A stretch of DNA of 64,000 bases from Salinisphaera sp052044135. GTDB lineage: Bacteria > Pseudomonadota > Gammaproteobacteria > Nevskiales > Salinisphaeraceae. Below are positions 1 through 8,031 of this stretch, in pieces; position 1 is the first letter of the stretch, and every line of letters starts with the position of its first letter. Under the pieces are notes generated by a model that had not been told where the DNA came from, made no database searches, and was given only the letters and a program-made list of their open reading frames with translations. A program made the translations under genes and the position numbers. The DNA is taken from positions 372,001-436,000 of the forward strand of contig NZ_JBQDYF010000001.1 of NCBI RefSeq assembly GCF_052044135.1, in the 5' to 3' direction.

Positions 1-13
1 GCGCGTCGCCGCA

Positions 14-994
14 TCAAGGGCGGCGCGAGGCGCCTTCGGGCGGGCCGGCATCGGGCAGGCGGAAGAATGTCAGCTCGTGCTTGTTGGCGCTCAGATGACG
101 CAGTCGGGCGTTGTCTATATCGAGAAAATGGTCGATTTCGGCTGGGTCGACCACGCCCTGGCACTTTACGGTAATGACGATTCCAGCCTGTGGGCAGGCG
201 CGGCACCAGTAGCGCGCCAGCGCAAGAATCCGAGCAGGATAGGCGATCAGGTCCGACAGGATCCAGTCGGGGCGCCGATCCAGGTCTGCGACCGTCAGGC
301 CGAATGCATCGCCGCGGTGCGTGGTCACGCGTGGCGCGGCCGCGAGCTCTGGCACCAGCGGGGCGCGATCGACGGCGACGACGTCGGCGCCGAGCTGGTT
401 CAGTACCCAGGTCCAGCCGCCCGGCGACGCCCCCAGGTCGAGACAGACATCGCCCGGGCCCGGCTGCGTTCGGGCCAGGGTCAAAGCCTCCCAGAGCTTG
501 AGATAGGCCCGGTTGGGCGGGCCTTCACGATCCTCGGCGAAAACCGGCCGGCCGTCCGCAAAGGCGCTGGAGCAGAGCGGCGACGCCAGCAACCGATCCC
601 GGTCGAGCAGGCCGAATACGCCCAGCGGAGCGGACGGCACGGGCGCCGGAAAGCCGAGGGGCCGGAAGCGGATCGGCGCCAGTTTGTCGGCGATCAGCCG
701 CGCGCGGCGATGATGCGAGATCGAGTGCAGGTGCCAGTTGCGCTGTACTGAGGCCAGCAGGCGCGCGGCTTCGCCGATCGAAGCCACGCGGTACTCGGCC
801 GGGGCCAGCCAGCTGTTGCGGGCCCAGGCCGCCGGGCCGGAGGTACCGTGGACAAAGATCAGCGAATCGATCGCGTCAACAATACGATCGCCGCGATGGA
901 CCAGTTCGTCGATCAGCGCCTGGCGGTGGCCGTCGGCGGCGAGATGCACGACGTTGTAAGCGATCGGCAGCGCGGCAGGGAAGTCGCTTGGCAT
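14..994 (-). CDS. RlmM-like SAM-dependent 2'-O-ribose RNA methyltransferase
   Basis: This 326-residue protein looks like an FtsJ/RrmJ-fold RNA 2'-O-methyltransferase related to RlmM, which modifies 23S rRNA in the cytoplasm. The SAM-binding motif I (CLDLGASPGG) is at residues 184-193. The K-D-K-E catalytic tetrad of this family can be read as K166 (RAYLKLWE), D248 (LSDL), K277 (TVKCQG) and E307 (KHELTF). It is somewhat shorter than E. coli RlmM (about 366 residues) and its N-terminal half is not recognisable to me as a standard THUMP domain, so it may be the RlmM-like subfamily with a different target. The start is an ATG at 994. The gene is transcribed away from the c-di-GMP gene and nearly reaches the window edge, so any operon partner downstream is unseen. 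Fold and chemistry are secure; the exact nucleotide modified is not. Confidence 0.8.
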   Translation of the reverse strand: MPSDFPAALPIAYNVVHLAADGHRQALIDELVHRGDRIVDAIDSLIFVHGTSGPAAWARNSWLAPAEYRVASIGEAARLLASVQRNWHLHSISHHRRARLIADKLAPIRFRPLGFPAPVPSAPLGVFGLLDRDRLLASPLCSSAFADGRPVFAEDREGPPNRAYLKLWEALTLARTQPGPGDVCLDLGASPGGWTWVLNQLGADVVAVDRAPLVPELAAAPRVTTHRGDAFGLTVADLDRRPDWILSDLIAYPARILALARYWCRACPQAGIVITVKCQGVVDPAEIDHFLDIDNARLRHLSANKHELTFFRLPDAGPPEGASRRP

Positions 995-1402
995 CGGCAG
1001 GCGATGGTTGCGGAATGAAGTGCTTGCGAAGACGTCAGTTTAGGGCCTGCGGCGGTGTCATGCGACGCCGCGTCGCGGTCCGAAGGTGTGTCAGCCAGAG
1101 CGTCGCCGTGCCACGGCCGGGCCGGGCAACGCCGAATGGCGTGCCCAGGCCCTCGCCTGGGCTGCACGACGCGAAGGGTCGGTCGCCGGCCATCTTTTTG
1201 TATAAAATTTAATGCGTCCGCCGCGCCGGAGGGTCATGTAACGGTAGCGCGGGCATCGCGACGCCGGGTCGATGCGTAGTATCCGGCGCGCCCGCCGTTA
1301 ACGACAACGCCCCGCGAAACGCGCGCATGGGACATGCGCCGTCGTCGTGAACGGTTCGCGCCCTTCGGCCGTCTATCGGGTCAATACGGGAGTTGTCGTT
1401 TT
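995..1402. other. intergenic region between divergent genes
   Basis: About 408 bases with no convincing gene separate two divergent genes and must hold both promoters. Visible items are a stem-loop at 1141-1166 (arms GTGCCCAGGC and GCCTGGGC-T-GCAC) with no T-tract, and a short AT-rich patch at 1195-1214 that contains TATAAA at 1201-1206, a possible -10 hexamer without a good -35. TAGGGCCTG at 1041-1049 matches only the first nine bases of the repeat ends described elsewhere and may be chance. Confidence 0.5.
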
Positions 1403-3541
1403 ATGGAAGCCGCCGATTTTCTGACGTCACACTATCGGCCCGGGCTCGTGCTGTTGTCGATCGCGGTTGCGATTCTGGCCGGTTATGCCGCGCTCGATCT
1501 TACCGATCGCGTCCACGCTGCCCAGCGGCGCTACTCGTGGATCTGGCTGGCCGCGGGCGCGGTCGTCCTGGGGTCCGGGATATGGGCCATGCATTTCATT
1601 GGCATGCTCGCGTTGCGGCTGCCCATTCATATGAGCTACGCAGTGGTGCCGACTGCGTTGTCCTGGCTCATGGCGGTCGCAGCCTCGGCCGCGGCGCTTC
1701 GGCTGGCTTGCCGGGCGCGCCTGGATCGGGGCGCCTGGCTGGGCGGATCGGCTTTCATGGCACTCGGTATCGTGAGCATGCACTACACCGGCATGTACGC
1801 GATGGAGATCAAGCCCGGCATCGTCTACGACCCGGTCTGGGTGGTGCTGTCGGTGCTGGTTGCGCTGACAGGGTCGGCGGCCGCACTGGGACTGTCGTTC
1901 GCCCTGCGGCAGGCGCGCCAGCGTTTGCGTACGACCAAGAAGAGCGCGGCCGCGGTTTTTCTGGGGGTTGCCATCGCCGGCATGCACTATTCCGGCATGG
2001 CGGCTGCCCAGTTCCCGCTGGCAAGTCAGAGTCTCGTGGCCGGTGGTGTCGACAAGACCTGGCTGGCGTTGTTGATCGGTTCGTTGTCGGTGGTGTTGCT
2101 GGCGGCCACCCTTTTGGCCTCGGCGCTCGACCGGCGGCTGGAAACGCAAACGGCGGACTTGATTGCTTCATTGCAGACGGCCAACGAGCAACTGCGCCAC
2201 AACAGCCACCATGATGCCCTCACCAATCTCGCCAATCGCAGACTGCTGCACGAGCGACTCGATCGCGAGATCGAATACGCCGGCCGCCGCGGCGGCAGCT
2301 TCGCCGTGTTCTATGTCGATCTCGACGGCTTCAAGCTGCTCAATGATCACCTCGGGCATCGCGCCGGTGACGAGGTCCTGGAGCGGGTCGCGAACGCCAT
2401 GCGCGACACCATGCACGACAACGATACGGTCGCGCGGATGGGGGGTGACGAGTTCGTGGTGTTGGCGGCCGGTGCCGACGGTACGGCCGATATCGACAGG
2501 CTGGCGCATCGTCTGCTGACGGCCATTCGCCAGGCCGGCGACACCATACCCGGCCTGTCGGCCAGCATCGGTTGGTCGCGTTTCCCCGATCATGGCAATA
2601 AACCGGAGGCGCTGATCACCGCGGCCGATCGCGCGATGTATCACGCCAAGCACAACGGCAAGAACAACTGCGTCGGCTTTCGCCCGGAGATGGCGCATCT
2701 CGCGGAGGATGAATTTCAACTCCAGCGGGCGCTGGGCGAGGCGCTCGAAGCCGGCGCGATCGTCGTCTATTACCAGCCCAAGTATCGCCCGGCTGATGGC
2801 ACGTTGTGCGGCGCCGAGGCGCTGGTGCGCTGGCACCACGCCGAGCGGGGCGTGATCATGCCGGATCGCTTCATTCCGCTGGCCGAGCGCTCGGGCCAGA
2901 TCGACCAGCTGGAGCGGATCGTACTCGGTTCCGTCTGCGCTCAGATTCGGGCATGGCGTGACGCCGGGCTCGTTGTGCCGCGGATCTCGGTCAATCTGTC
3001 GGCGGCCCGGGTCGGCGATCCGCGACTGCCGGGCTTGGTGCGCCGTCATCTCGATCGCTATGACCTCGAAGCGCGTTCGCTGATGTTCGAGATCACCGAG
3101 TCGGTGGCAATCAAGGGCATGCTGGAAGCGATCGACACGCTCAAGTGCTTTTCCCGGATGGGGCTGGATGTGGCGCTGGACGACTTCGGCACCGGTCACT
3201 CCAGCCTGTCCTATCTGGAGAAACTGCCGATCCAGCAACTCAAGATCGATCGATCGTTCATCCGCGAGCTCGGGGCGTCGATGCCGCAACAGGCAGCCAT
3301 CGTGAGTTCGATCGTCACGCTCGCGCACAATCTCGGGCTCGACGTAGTGGCCGAAGGCGTGGAGACCGCCGAACAACTGCGCTACGTGATCGAGCTGGGG
3401 TGCGACGAAATGCAGGGTTATCTGTTCAGTGGCGCGGTACCGGCCGCGGATTTCGCCCGGCTGCTGGCCGGGGCGCGCGACATCAGCCAATTACCAGGCG
3501 CAGAGCCGGCAGCGCCAGAACGAGTGCCAGAATACGGCTGA
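1403..3541 (+). CDS. MHYT-GGDEF-EAL membrane c-di-GMP turnover protein
   Basis: A 712-residue bifunctional signalling protein. The N-terminal part is an MHYT sensor with about seven membrane segments and the motifs AMHF, SMHY and GMHY near residues 63, 126 and 194, thought in this family to bind a metal and sense a diatomic gas. A GGDEF diguanylate cyclase domain follows with an intact GGDEF at 347-351, then an EAL phosphodiesterase domain with EAL at 471-473, EITES, DDFGTG and the VAEGVE motif. Both catalytic signatures look complete, so either activity could operate. I chose ATG 1403 because GGGAG lies ten bases upstream and the first membrane segment follows; an in-frame extension to 1334 adds only a basic, non-conserved stretch. 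Its 3' end overlaps the convergent TSUP gene by 59 bases. Confidence 0.92.
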   Translation: MEAADFLTSHYRPGLVLLSIAVAILAGYAALDLTDRVHAAQRRYSWIWLAAGAVVLGSGIWAMHFIGMLALRLPIHMSYAVVPTALSWLMAVAASAAALRLACRARLDRGAWLGGSAFMALGIVSMHYTGMYAMEIKPGIVYDPVWVVLSVLVALTGSAAALGLSFALRQARQRLRTTKKSAAAVFLGVAIAGMHYSGMAAAQFPLASQSLVAGGVDKTWLALLIGSLSVVLLAATLLASALDRRLETQTADLIASLQTANEQLRHNSHHDALTNLANRRLLHERLDREIEYAGRRGGSFAVFYVDLDGFKLLNDHLGHRAGDEVLERVANAMRDTMHDNDTVARMGGDEFVVLAAGADGTADIDRLAHRLLTAIRQAGDTIPGLSASIGWSRFPDHGNKPEALITAADRAMYHAKHNGKNNCVGFRPEMAHLAEDEFQLQRALGEALEAGAIVVYYQPKYRPADGTLCGAEALVRWHHAERGVIMPDRFIPLAERSGQIDQLERIVLGSVCAQIRAWRDAGLVVPRISVNLSAARVGDPRLPGLVRRHLDRYDLEARSLMFEITESVAIKGMLEAIDTLKCFSRMGLDVALDDFGTGHSSLSYLEKLPIQQLKIDRSFIRELGASMPQQAAIVSSIVTLAHNLGLDVVAEGVETAEQLRYVIELGCDEMQGYLFSGAVPAADFARLLAGARDISQLPGAEPAAPERVPEYG

Positions 3542-4241
3542 ATGTTCTCTGGTCGACCCGGTAGTGGAGCTTGTGGCCGGCGATCAATCCAATCAGCACG
3601 GCCGGCAGACTGGCCGCGGCCAGCCACCAAGAGTGCAGCATGAGCAGGCCGAGATGCGTGTAGATCGTGGCCTGCACGGCCGAACTCAACAGAAATGCCA
3701 TGGTGAGAATCGAGCGTGAATAACGCTTCGGGTAACGCATGTTCACGTAGATCAACAGCGGAATGGGCGCAACGCCGACCGCGCCGACGATCACGCCGGA
3801 GAACACCGACGAACCGGCCAGTCCCGACGTATCGGCCCAGCCCAGCTGTGGCATGCGTTCGGGCGCCGGTGTCCGGAACAGATTCAACGCCACATAACAC
3901 AGGATGACCGCGCCGAGCGTGCGTTGCAGCACGTCCACCGGCAGTATGGCCAGCAGCTGCGCGCCGCCGAGCACGCCGGTCGAAAGCGACAGCGCGGCGA
4001 TCGGGCCACGCCGCCAGTCGAACTCGCGCCGGGCCAGTACCATCATCAACAGATTGGTGCCCAGCGCGACGACGGCGACCACCGGCACGACATCGCGAAA
4101 CGGATAGAGCAGCACCAGGCTGCTGACCATCAGGGTGCCGCTGCCGAAACCGGTCAGGCCCTGGGAGGCGGCGCCCACCAGGGCGGCCAGGTTGAACAGA
4201 AGAACCTGCAAGATATTAGGGCCTGTTGCCGTTTCGTGCAC
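3483..4241 (-). CDS. TSUP (TauE/SafE) family membrane permease
   Basis: A protein of about 250 residues, almost entirely hydrophobic, with around eight membrane segments and the family's N-terminal repeat signature (GAASQGLTGFGSGTL). TSUP proteins move sulfite, sulfonates or other organic anions across the inner membrane; the substrate here is unknown. The start is doubtful. The longest form begins with GTG at 4241, which lies inside the left terminal repeat of the mobile-looking element at 4217-4487; a TTG at 4211 would place the start just outside it. Neither has a good ribosome-binding site. The repeat may have landed at the original 5' end and replaced the native start region. The 3' end overlaps the convergent c-di-GMP gene by 59 bases. 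Confidence 0.82.
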   Translation of the reverse strand: MHETATGPNILQVLLFNLAALVGAASQGLTGFGSGTLMVSSLVLLYPFRDVVPVVAVVALGTNLLMMVLARREFDWRRGPIAALSLSTGVLGGAQLLAILPVDVLQRTLGAVILCYVALNLFRTPAPERMPQLGWADTSGLAGSSVFSGVIVGAVGVAPIPLLIYVNMRYPKRYSRSILTMAFLLSSAVQATIYTHLGLLMLHSWWLAAASLPAVLIGLIAGHKLHYRVDQRTFSRILALVLALPALRLVIG

Positions 4242-4487
4242 GTCCGCGCCAAGCGCTGTTTTGCGGCAAGACGAGGCGTAGCGAACGTGGCGTAGTCATT
4301 CTACGTGAGAGAGCTACAACGCTGGATTGCCGCAAAACAGCGCTTGTCCCGAAGGGTTGGGCCGCAAATCCCCCGATACGGCGTTGCGCGTCTTGATCGT
4401 GGCTCGCCACGACCGGCGACGCGCGCCTTGTCTCGACGGATTTGCGGTCTCCAACGCGGCACGTGTACGAAACGGCAACAGGCCCTA
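4217..4487. repeat. TIR-bounded intergenic repeat, copy 1
   Basis: A repeat of about 270 bases with terminal inverted repeats. The outermost 27 bases on each side (4217-4243 and 4461-4487) are inverted complements with one mismatch and begin TAGGGCCTGTTGCCG. Inside are a second inverted pair of 20 bases (4250-4269 and 4327-4346) and a third small hairpin (TCGTGGC-TC-GCCACGA, about 4398-4413). The whole could fold as a closed stem carrying two arms. A second copy is at 60553-60835 in the same outer orientation. There is no transposase inside and both ends carry TA, so a MITE-like non-autonomous element is plausible. It lies between the TSUP and FUSC genes. Confidence 0.85.
4250..4346. repeat. 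inner inverted-repeat cassette of copy 1 (orientation A)
   Basis: Perfect 20-base inverted repeats CAAGCGCTGTTTTGCGGCAA (4250-4269) and its complement (4327-4346) bound a 57-base core at 4270-4326. Comparison with 60584-60680 shows the same 20-base arms around the same core in the reverse orientation, with two differences in 57 bases by eye. The material outside the arms keeps its orientation in both copies. Confidence 0.85.
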
Positions 4488-4591
4488 GACTAAAGTATAA
4501 TGCGCCGCGTAGTGTAGCCGATCATCCGGCGCCCGGCTTGATCCGCCGCCATTGCGCGAAGCCCGCTGGCGCCCGCGCTACACTCGCCTTC

Positions 4592-6799
4592 ATGGGTCGA
4601 CGGTTACGAATGTCATTGCGCTGGTTTCGTCTGCAACGCGTCACGGCGTTCGATCGTTTCGCCGATGCCATCCGGGTGCTGGTCGCGCTGTCCGGCGTCA
4701 TCCTGTATTCCGGTCTGCGCGAGGATGCCCACGCGCTGATTCCGCTGATGCTCGGTGTGATCGCCAGCGCCATTGCCGAGACCGACGACAGCTGGCGCCG
4801 GCGCGCCCGGGCCCTGCTGCTCACGCTGATCTGTTTTTCGGTGGCCGCGCTCGCGGTCGAGGCGTTGCTCGACATACCCTGGGCGTTTGCGCTCGCGTTG
4901 CCGGCGGGCACGTTCGTGCTGATCATGCTGGGGGCGGCCAGTGGCCGGTTCGCGACCATCGGCAACGCCACCTTGTTGCTGTCGGTTTACACCATGATCG
5001 GCGTCACCCAGCATACCGGCACGCCGCGGGCGTTCTGGGTGGAGCCGTTGCTGCTGGTGGTGGGCGCGGGCTGGTACGGCGTGCTGGCGCTGGCCTGGAA
5101 CGCCGTGTTCGTGCATCGGCCGGTGCGCCAGTCGCTGGCACGGCTGTATGCCGCGCTCGATGACTATCTGCGCTGCAAATCCTGGCTGTTCGAGCCGGTG
5201 CGCGATCTGGACGTGGCCGCGCGCCGCAGCGATCTGGCCCATGCCAACGCGCGCGTCGTCAGCGCGCTCAACGATACCCGCCTCGCCCTGATGGATCGCC
5301 TGGCCGGGCGTCGTTCGCGCTCGGCCATGAGCGAGAACCTGCGCCTGTATCTGGCTGCCCAGGATATCCACGAACGCGCCAGTTCCGCCCATTACCCGTA
5401 CAAGACGCTGACCGAGGCGTTCTACCACAGCGATTTGTTGTTCCGCTGCCAGCGCCTGCTGCGCATTACCGGGGCGGCCTGCGGCGCCCGCGCCGAGGCG
5501 CTGCGCTATGACGAGCCGTTCCTGGATGATGGCCGAGTCGACACCGCCGTGGCCGATCTCGACACGGCCATCGCCTACCGTCGCAGGCTCACGGCAGCGC
5601 CCGGGGCGGACTTGTTGTACGCGGTCGACGACGTCGCCGACAACCTCCGGGGGTTGGCCGAGCGCGTGACCGGGGCCGGCGACGCAGACGCCGAACCGGG
5701 CGATACGATGCTGCAGAATCCTTTGCCGCAATCGTCGCTGGAGATTTGGCAGCGTATTCGCGTTCAACTCACCCCGGCCTCGGCGCGCTTCCGGCATGCC
5801 CTGCGCCTGTCGTTGGCGATGTGGGCGGGTTATCTCGTGCTGCTGGCGGTACATCCGACCCAGGGCTACTGGATCCTGCTCACCACCATGCTGGTATGCC
5901 AGCCGGACTATGGCGCCACGCGCACGCGTTTTCTCCAGCGCGTGGGCGGTACGGTTGTGGGCCTCGTGATCGGCTGGGCGCTGATGCGCCTGTTTCCGGC
6001 GCCGCCGGTCCAGTTGCTGCTGATCGTGGCCTCGGGCGTGGTCTTCTTCGCGGCACGCTTTCGTTACTACTTCACGGCCGCAGCGGCGATCAGCGTGCTG
6101 GTGCTGGTCTCGTTCAACCAGATCGGCAACGGTTTCGATCTGATCTGGCCACGCTTTATCGACACCCTGATCGGCGGCGGCCTGGCGGCCGTGGTCATGC
6201 TCCTGGTGCTGCCGGACTGGCGCGAGCGCGAGTTGCATCATCGGCTGGCCGACGCACTGGCGGCGCAGGCGGCCTATCTGCGGCTGCTGTTCGCGCAGTA
6301 TAGGCAGGGCCGCGCCGATGACCTGGCCTATCGCATCGCCCGGCGCGACGCGCACAACGCCGACGCGGCGGTGAGCACGCATGTGGCCACCGCGCTCAAG
6401 GATCCGCACGGCGCCCGTACCGACAGCCGTGAAGCGCTGGCCGTTCTGGCCTGTGCCCAGACCCTGATCGGGCATCTGTCCACCCTGGGCGCGCACCGCG
6501 AGCGGCTGGCCGCGGCCGATGCCGATATCCTGGAAGAGGCGGTCGCCCACATTGCCGAAGCGTTGGACCACGTGGCCCACGGGCTGATCCGCTCGGAGCC
6601 GGCGCCGTTCGACGGCGGGGCCGCCGCGCGTATCTATGATCAACTCGCCCGCCTGCGCGCGGAACGTCAAGGCACCGTGCGCCTGGTGGCCGGGCAACTT
6701 CAGTTGCTGCTCGATGAACTGCCCGAACTGCGCCGCATCAGCGCCCGGCTGGTCGGCGAGCAGCGCGCGCCGACGCCCGACGCCCTGGACCGACCATAG
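4592..6799 (+). CDS. FUSC-family (YccS/YhfK-like) inner-membrane protein
   Basis: A protein of about 735 residues with the two-block layout of the YccS/YhfK family: about six N-terminal membrane helices, a soluble helical region, a second hydrophobic block (SLAMWAGYLVLLAVHP, then TMLVCQPDYGATRTRFLQR) and a helical C-terminal cytoplasmic tail. The QPDYGATR-type motif after a membrane helix is typical of FUSC domains, which occur in aromatic-acid and fusaric-acid efflux proteins; the role of YccS itself is not established. An in-frame extension back to 4442 would run through the right end of the repeat and is not credible. ATG 4592 or ATG 4610 are the reasonable starts, and neither has a clear Shine-Dalgarno. 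No membrane-fusion partner lies beside it, which argues against a classical AaeAB-type pump. Confidence 0.82.
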   Translation: MGRRLRMSLRWFRLQRVTAFDRFADAIRVLVALSGVILYSGLREDAHALIPLMLGVIASAIAETDDSWRRRARALLLTLICFSVAALAVEALLDIPWAFALALPAGTFVLIMLGAASGRFATIGNATLLLSVYTMIGVTQHTGTPRAFWVEPLLLVVGAGWYGVLALAWNAVFVHRPVRQSLARLYAALDDYLRCKSWLFEPVRDLDVAARRSDLAHANARVVSALNDTRLALMDRLAGRRSRSAMSENLRLYLAAQDIHERASSAHYPYKTLTEAFYHSDLLFRCQRLLRITGAACGARAEALRYDEPFLDDGRVDTAVADLDTAIAYRRRLTAAPGADLLYAVDDVADNLRGLAERVTGAGDADAEPGDTMLQNPLPQSSLEIWQRIRVQLTPASARFRHALRLSLAMWAGYLVLLAVHPTQGYWILLTTMLVCQPDYGATRTRFLQRVGGTVVGLVIGWALMRLFPAPPVQLLLIVASGVVFFAARFRYYFTAAAAISVLVLVSFNQIGNGFDLIWPRFIDTLIGGGLAAVVMLLVLPDWRERELHHRLADALAAQAAYLRLLFAQYRQGRADDLAYRIARRDAHNADAAVSTHVATALKDPHGARTDSREALAVLACAQTLIGHLSTLGAHRERLAAADADILEEAVAHIAEALDHVAHGLIRSEPAPFDGGAAARIYDQLARLRAERQGTVRLVAGQLQLLLDELPELRRISARLVGEQRAPTPDALDRP

Positions 6800-6912
6800 G
6801 GCGCCTGGTCACAGTACCGCCGCCGGATGATGCTTGCCGGTCGAATTGTCTTGCGAAAGCTCGAATCGTTTCGAGGCGGTCCGCCCGGACGAAAGTTGGT
6901 GGGTTGGCACAG

Positions 6913-7704
6913 CTAACCGGGCTTATAGGTCTGACCGAGTTTGGCTTTGTCGTGGATCTCGCTCTGCAGCTCGCGGATGAACATGGTGCCGAGACCGCTG
7001 GCATGACAGAACGCTTCCAGCTTGTCGCGCACCAGCTTGCGATAGTAAACGACGATGCCGCCCGCGAAGAAAAGAATGCTCGCGAACAGGAACTGGGCGG
7101 CGGCGAAGGTGGTGATCGGGGTCTTCATCGGGCCGGACAGGTCCCAGAGATAGGGAATCGAAGCCACCGTGAACAACGCCGAGCCGATCAGGAACATCGC
7201 CACGGTCACGTTGAACAACTGCATGTAGATCAGCGAAGGCGCTTCCACCACCTGCAGGATATTGACCATCCCGCCAACGACGAACAGTACCGAGCCGACG
7301 ATGAAACACCACGCTCCGGGCACGGTTGCGCCCAGCGACGGCAGGAAGCATAGACTGCCGACCACGAACAACGCCGAGCCGAGCACGTACGACCAGGCGG
7401 CGACGAATTCGATGTAATCGGCAAAACTGTTGGTCCGGTGGCGGCGCCAGTATTTGATCACTTCCAGCAGGTCGTGACCGGTGACCAGCAGATACAGCAG
7501 CGAACCGGCGAAGAACAGCCAGTCGCCCACCGCCAGATACTTCGACAGGGCCGGAAAGAAGAACACACTGCCGGCGACGAATCCGAGCCCGCCCAGCTTG
7601 TAGCTGAAGGCGTTGATCGTCTCCCAGACCTTGTGCGAGGTGCTGTGCTCGTTAAGTGAGCCGAGGTTGGAGACGCGCGGGCGATGGGTGATCAGATGCG
7701 GCAT
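6913..7704 (-). CDS. YrhK-like multi-pass membrane protein
   Basis: A protein of about 263 residues made largely of repeated two-helix hydrophobic units, each with a GS-x-L/F-F-x-x-GS pattern (for example GSLLYLLVTG, GSALFVVGSLCF and GSVLFVVGG). This matches the YrhK-like domain, a family of unknown function, here in at least three tandem units. The N-terminal 40 residues and the charged C-terminus (after VVYYRKLVRDKLEAF) would be cytoplasmic. I prefer ATG 7704; a GTG at 7713 adds three residues. It is a single gene on the minus strand, separated from the FUSC gene by a short convergent gap. No function is assigned. Confidence 0.7.
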   Translation of the reverse strand: MPHLITHRPRVSNLGSLNEHSTSHKVWETINAFSYKLGGLGFVAGSVFFFPALSKYLAVGDWLFFAGSLLYLLVTGHDLLEVIKYWRRHRTNSFADYIEFVAAWSYVLGSALFVVGSLCFLPSLGATVPGAWCFIVGSVLFVVGGMVNILQVVEAPSLIYMQLFNVTVAMFLIGSALFTVASIPYLWDLSGPMKTPITTFAAAQFLFASILFFAGGIVVYYRKLVRDKLEAFCHASGLGTMFIRELQSEIHDKAKLGQTYKPG

Positions 7705-7941
7705 GAACAGCACGGCCTGTCGGGTGGGGGCCGAACCAGCCTACCGCGGACAGCGCGTGCGTGATATTCGCGTGCCCTCATGGGCCCGCGGCGGCGCCAC
7801 GATCATGGGAACGACGTGATTTATAGCGGTTGGCGAAGCGCGGCGAGCGCCGGCTGTCGCCGGGACCCGGGGCAACCATGGCGGCAGCCGAAAATCATCG
7901 GGCCGGAATGCGTCAAACGCGGGGCTTTCGGCGCTAGGAAA

Positions 7942-8017
7942 TGGCGCTCCCTACGAGACTCGAACTCGTGTTTTCGCCGTGAGAGGGCGACGTCCTGGAC
8001 CGCTAGACGAAGGGAGC
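7942..8017 (-). tRNA. tRNA-Glu (anticodon CTC)
   Basis: On the minus strand a 76-base cloverleaf can be read, with acceptor stem GCTCCCT pairing with AGGGAGC, discriminator G and a genome-encoded CCA. The D-arm TCTAGCGG and the T-arm with GTTCGAGTC are intact. The seven-base anticodon loop CTCTCAC gives anticodon CTC, which reads GAG, the favoured Glu codon in a GC-rich genome. The overall sequence follows bacterial tRNA-Glu. It is a lone tRNA, 14 bases beyond the 3' end of the oxidoreductase gene on the same strand, so it could be co-transcribed with that unit. tRNA 3' ends are common integration sites, but I see no integrase here. Confidence 0.93.
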
Positions 8018-8031
8018 GCGTTGGCGGCGGA

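Noticed and set aside
1041..1049. TAGGGCCTG as another end of the large repeat
   Set aside because: Only nine bases match and the sequence then differs; this can occur by chance in GC-rich DNA.
2168..3490. A 440-codon antisense frame over the GGDEF-EAL domains
   Set aside because: No start context or family; the plus-strand protein has complete catalytic motifs.
4305..4493. A short frame starting MRELQRWIAAKQRL in the repeat, also readable on the minus strand of copy 2 at 60625
   Set aside because: The same peptide appears on opposite strands because the core is inverted between copies. It diverges at the core boundary and has no ribosome-binding site, so it is not taken as a gene.
4613..6697. 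A 694-codon open frame antisense to the FUSC gene
   Set aside because: Long antisense frames are expected in GC-rich DNA. The composition (high Gln, Arg and His) has no recognisable motif, while the plus-strand frame encodes a clear membrane protein family.
7942..8017. A genomic island integrated at the tRNA-Glu 3' end
   Set aside because: No integrase, no duplicated tRNA tail and no change in gene style was seen on either side.
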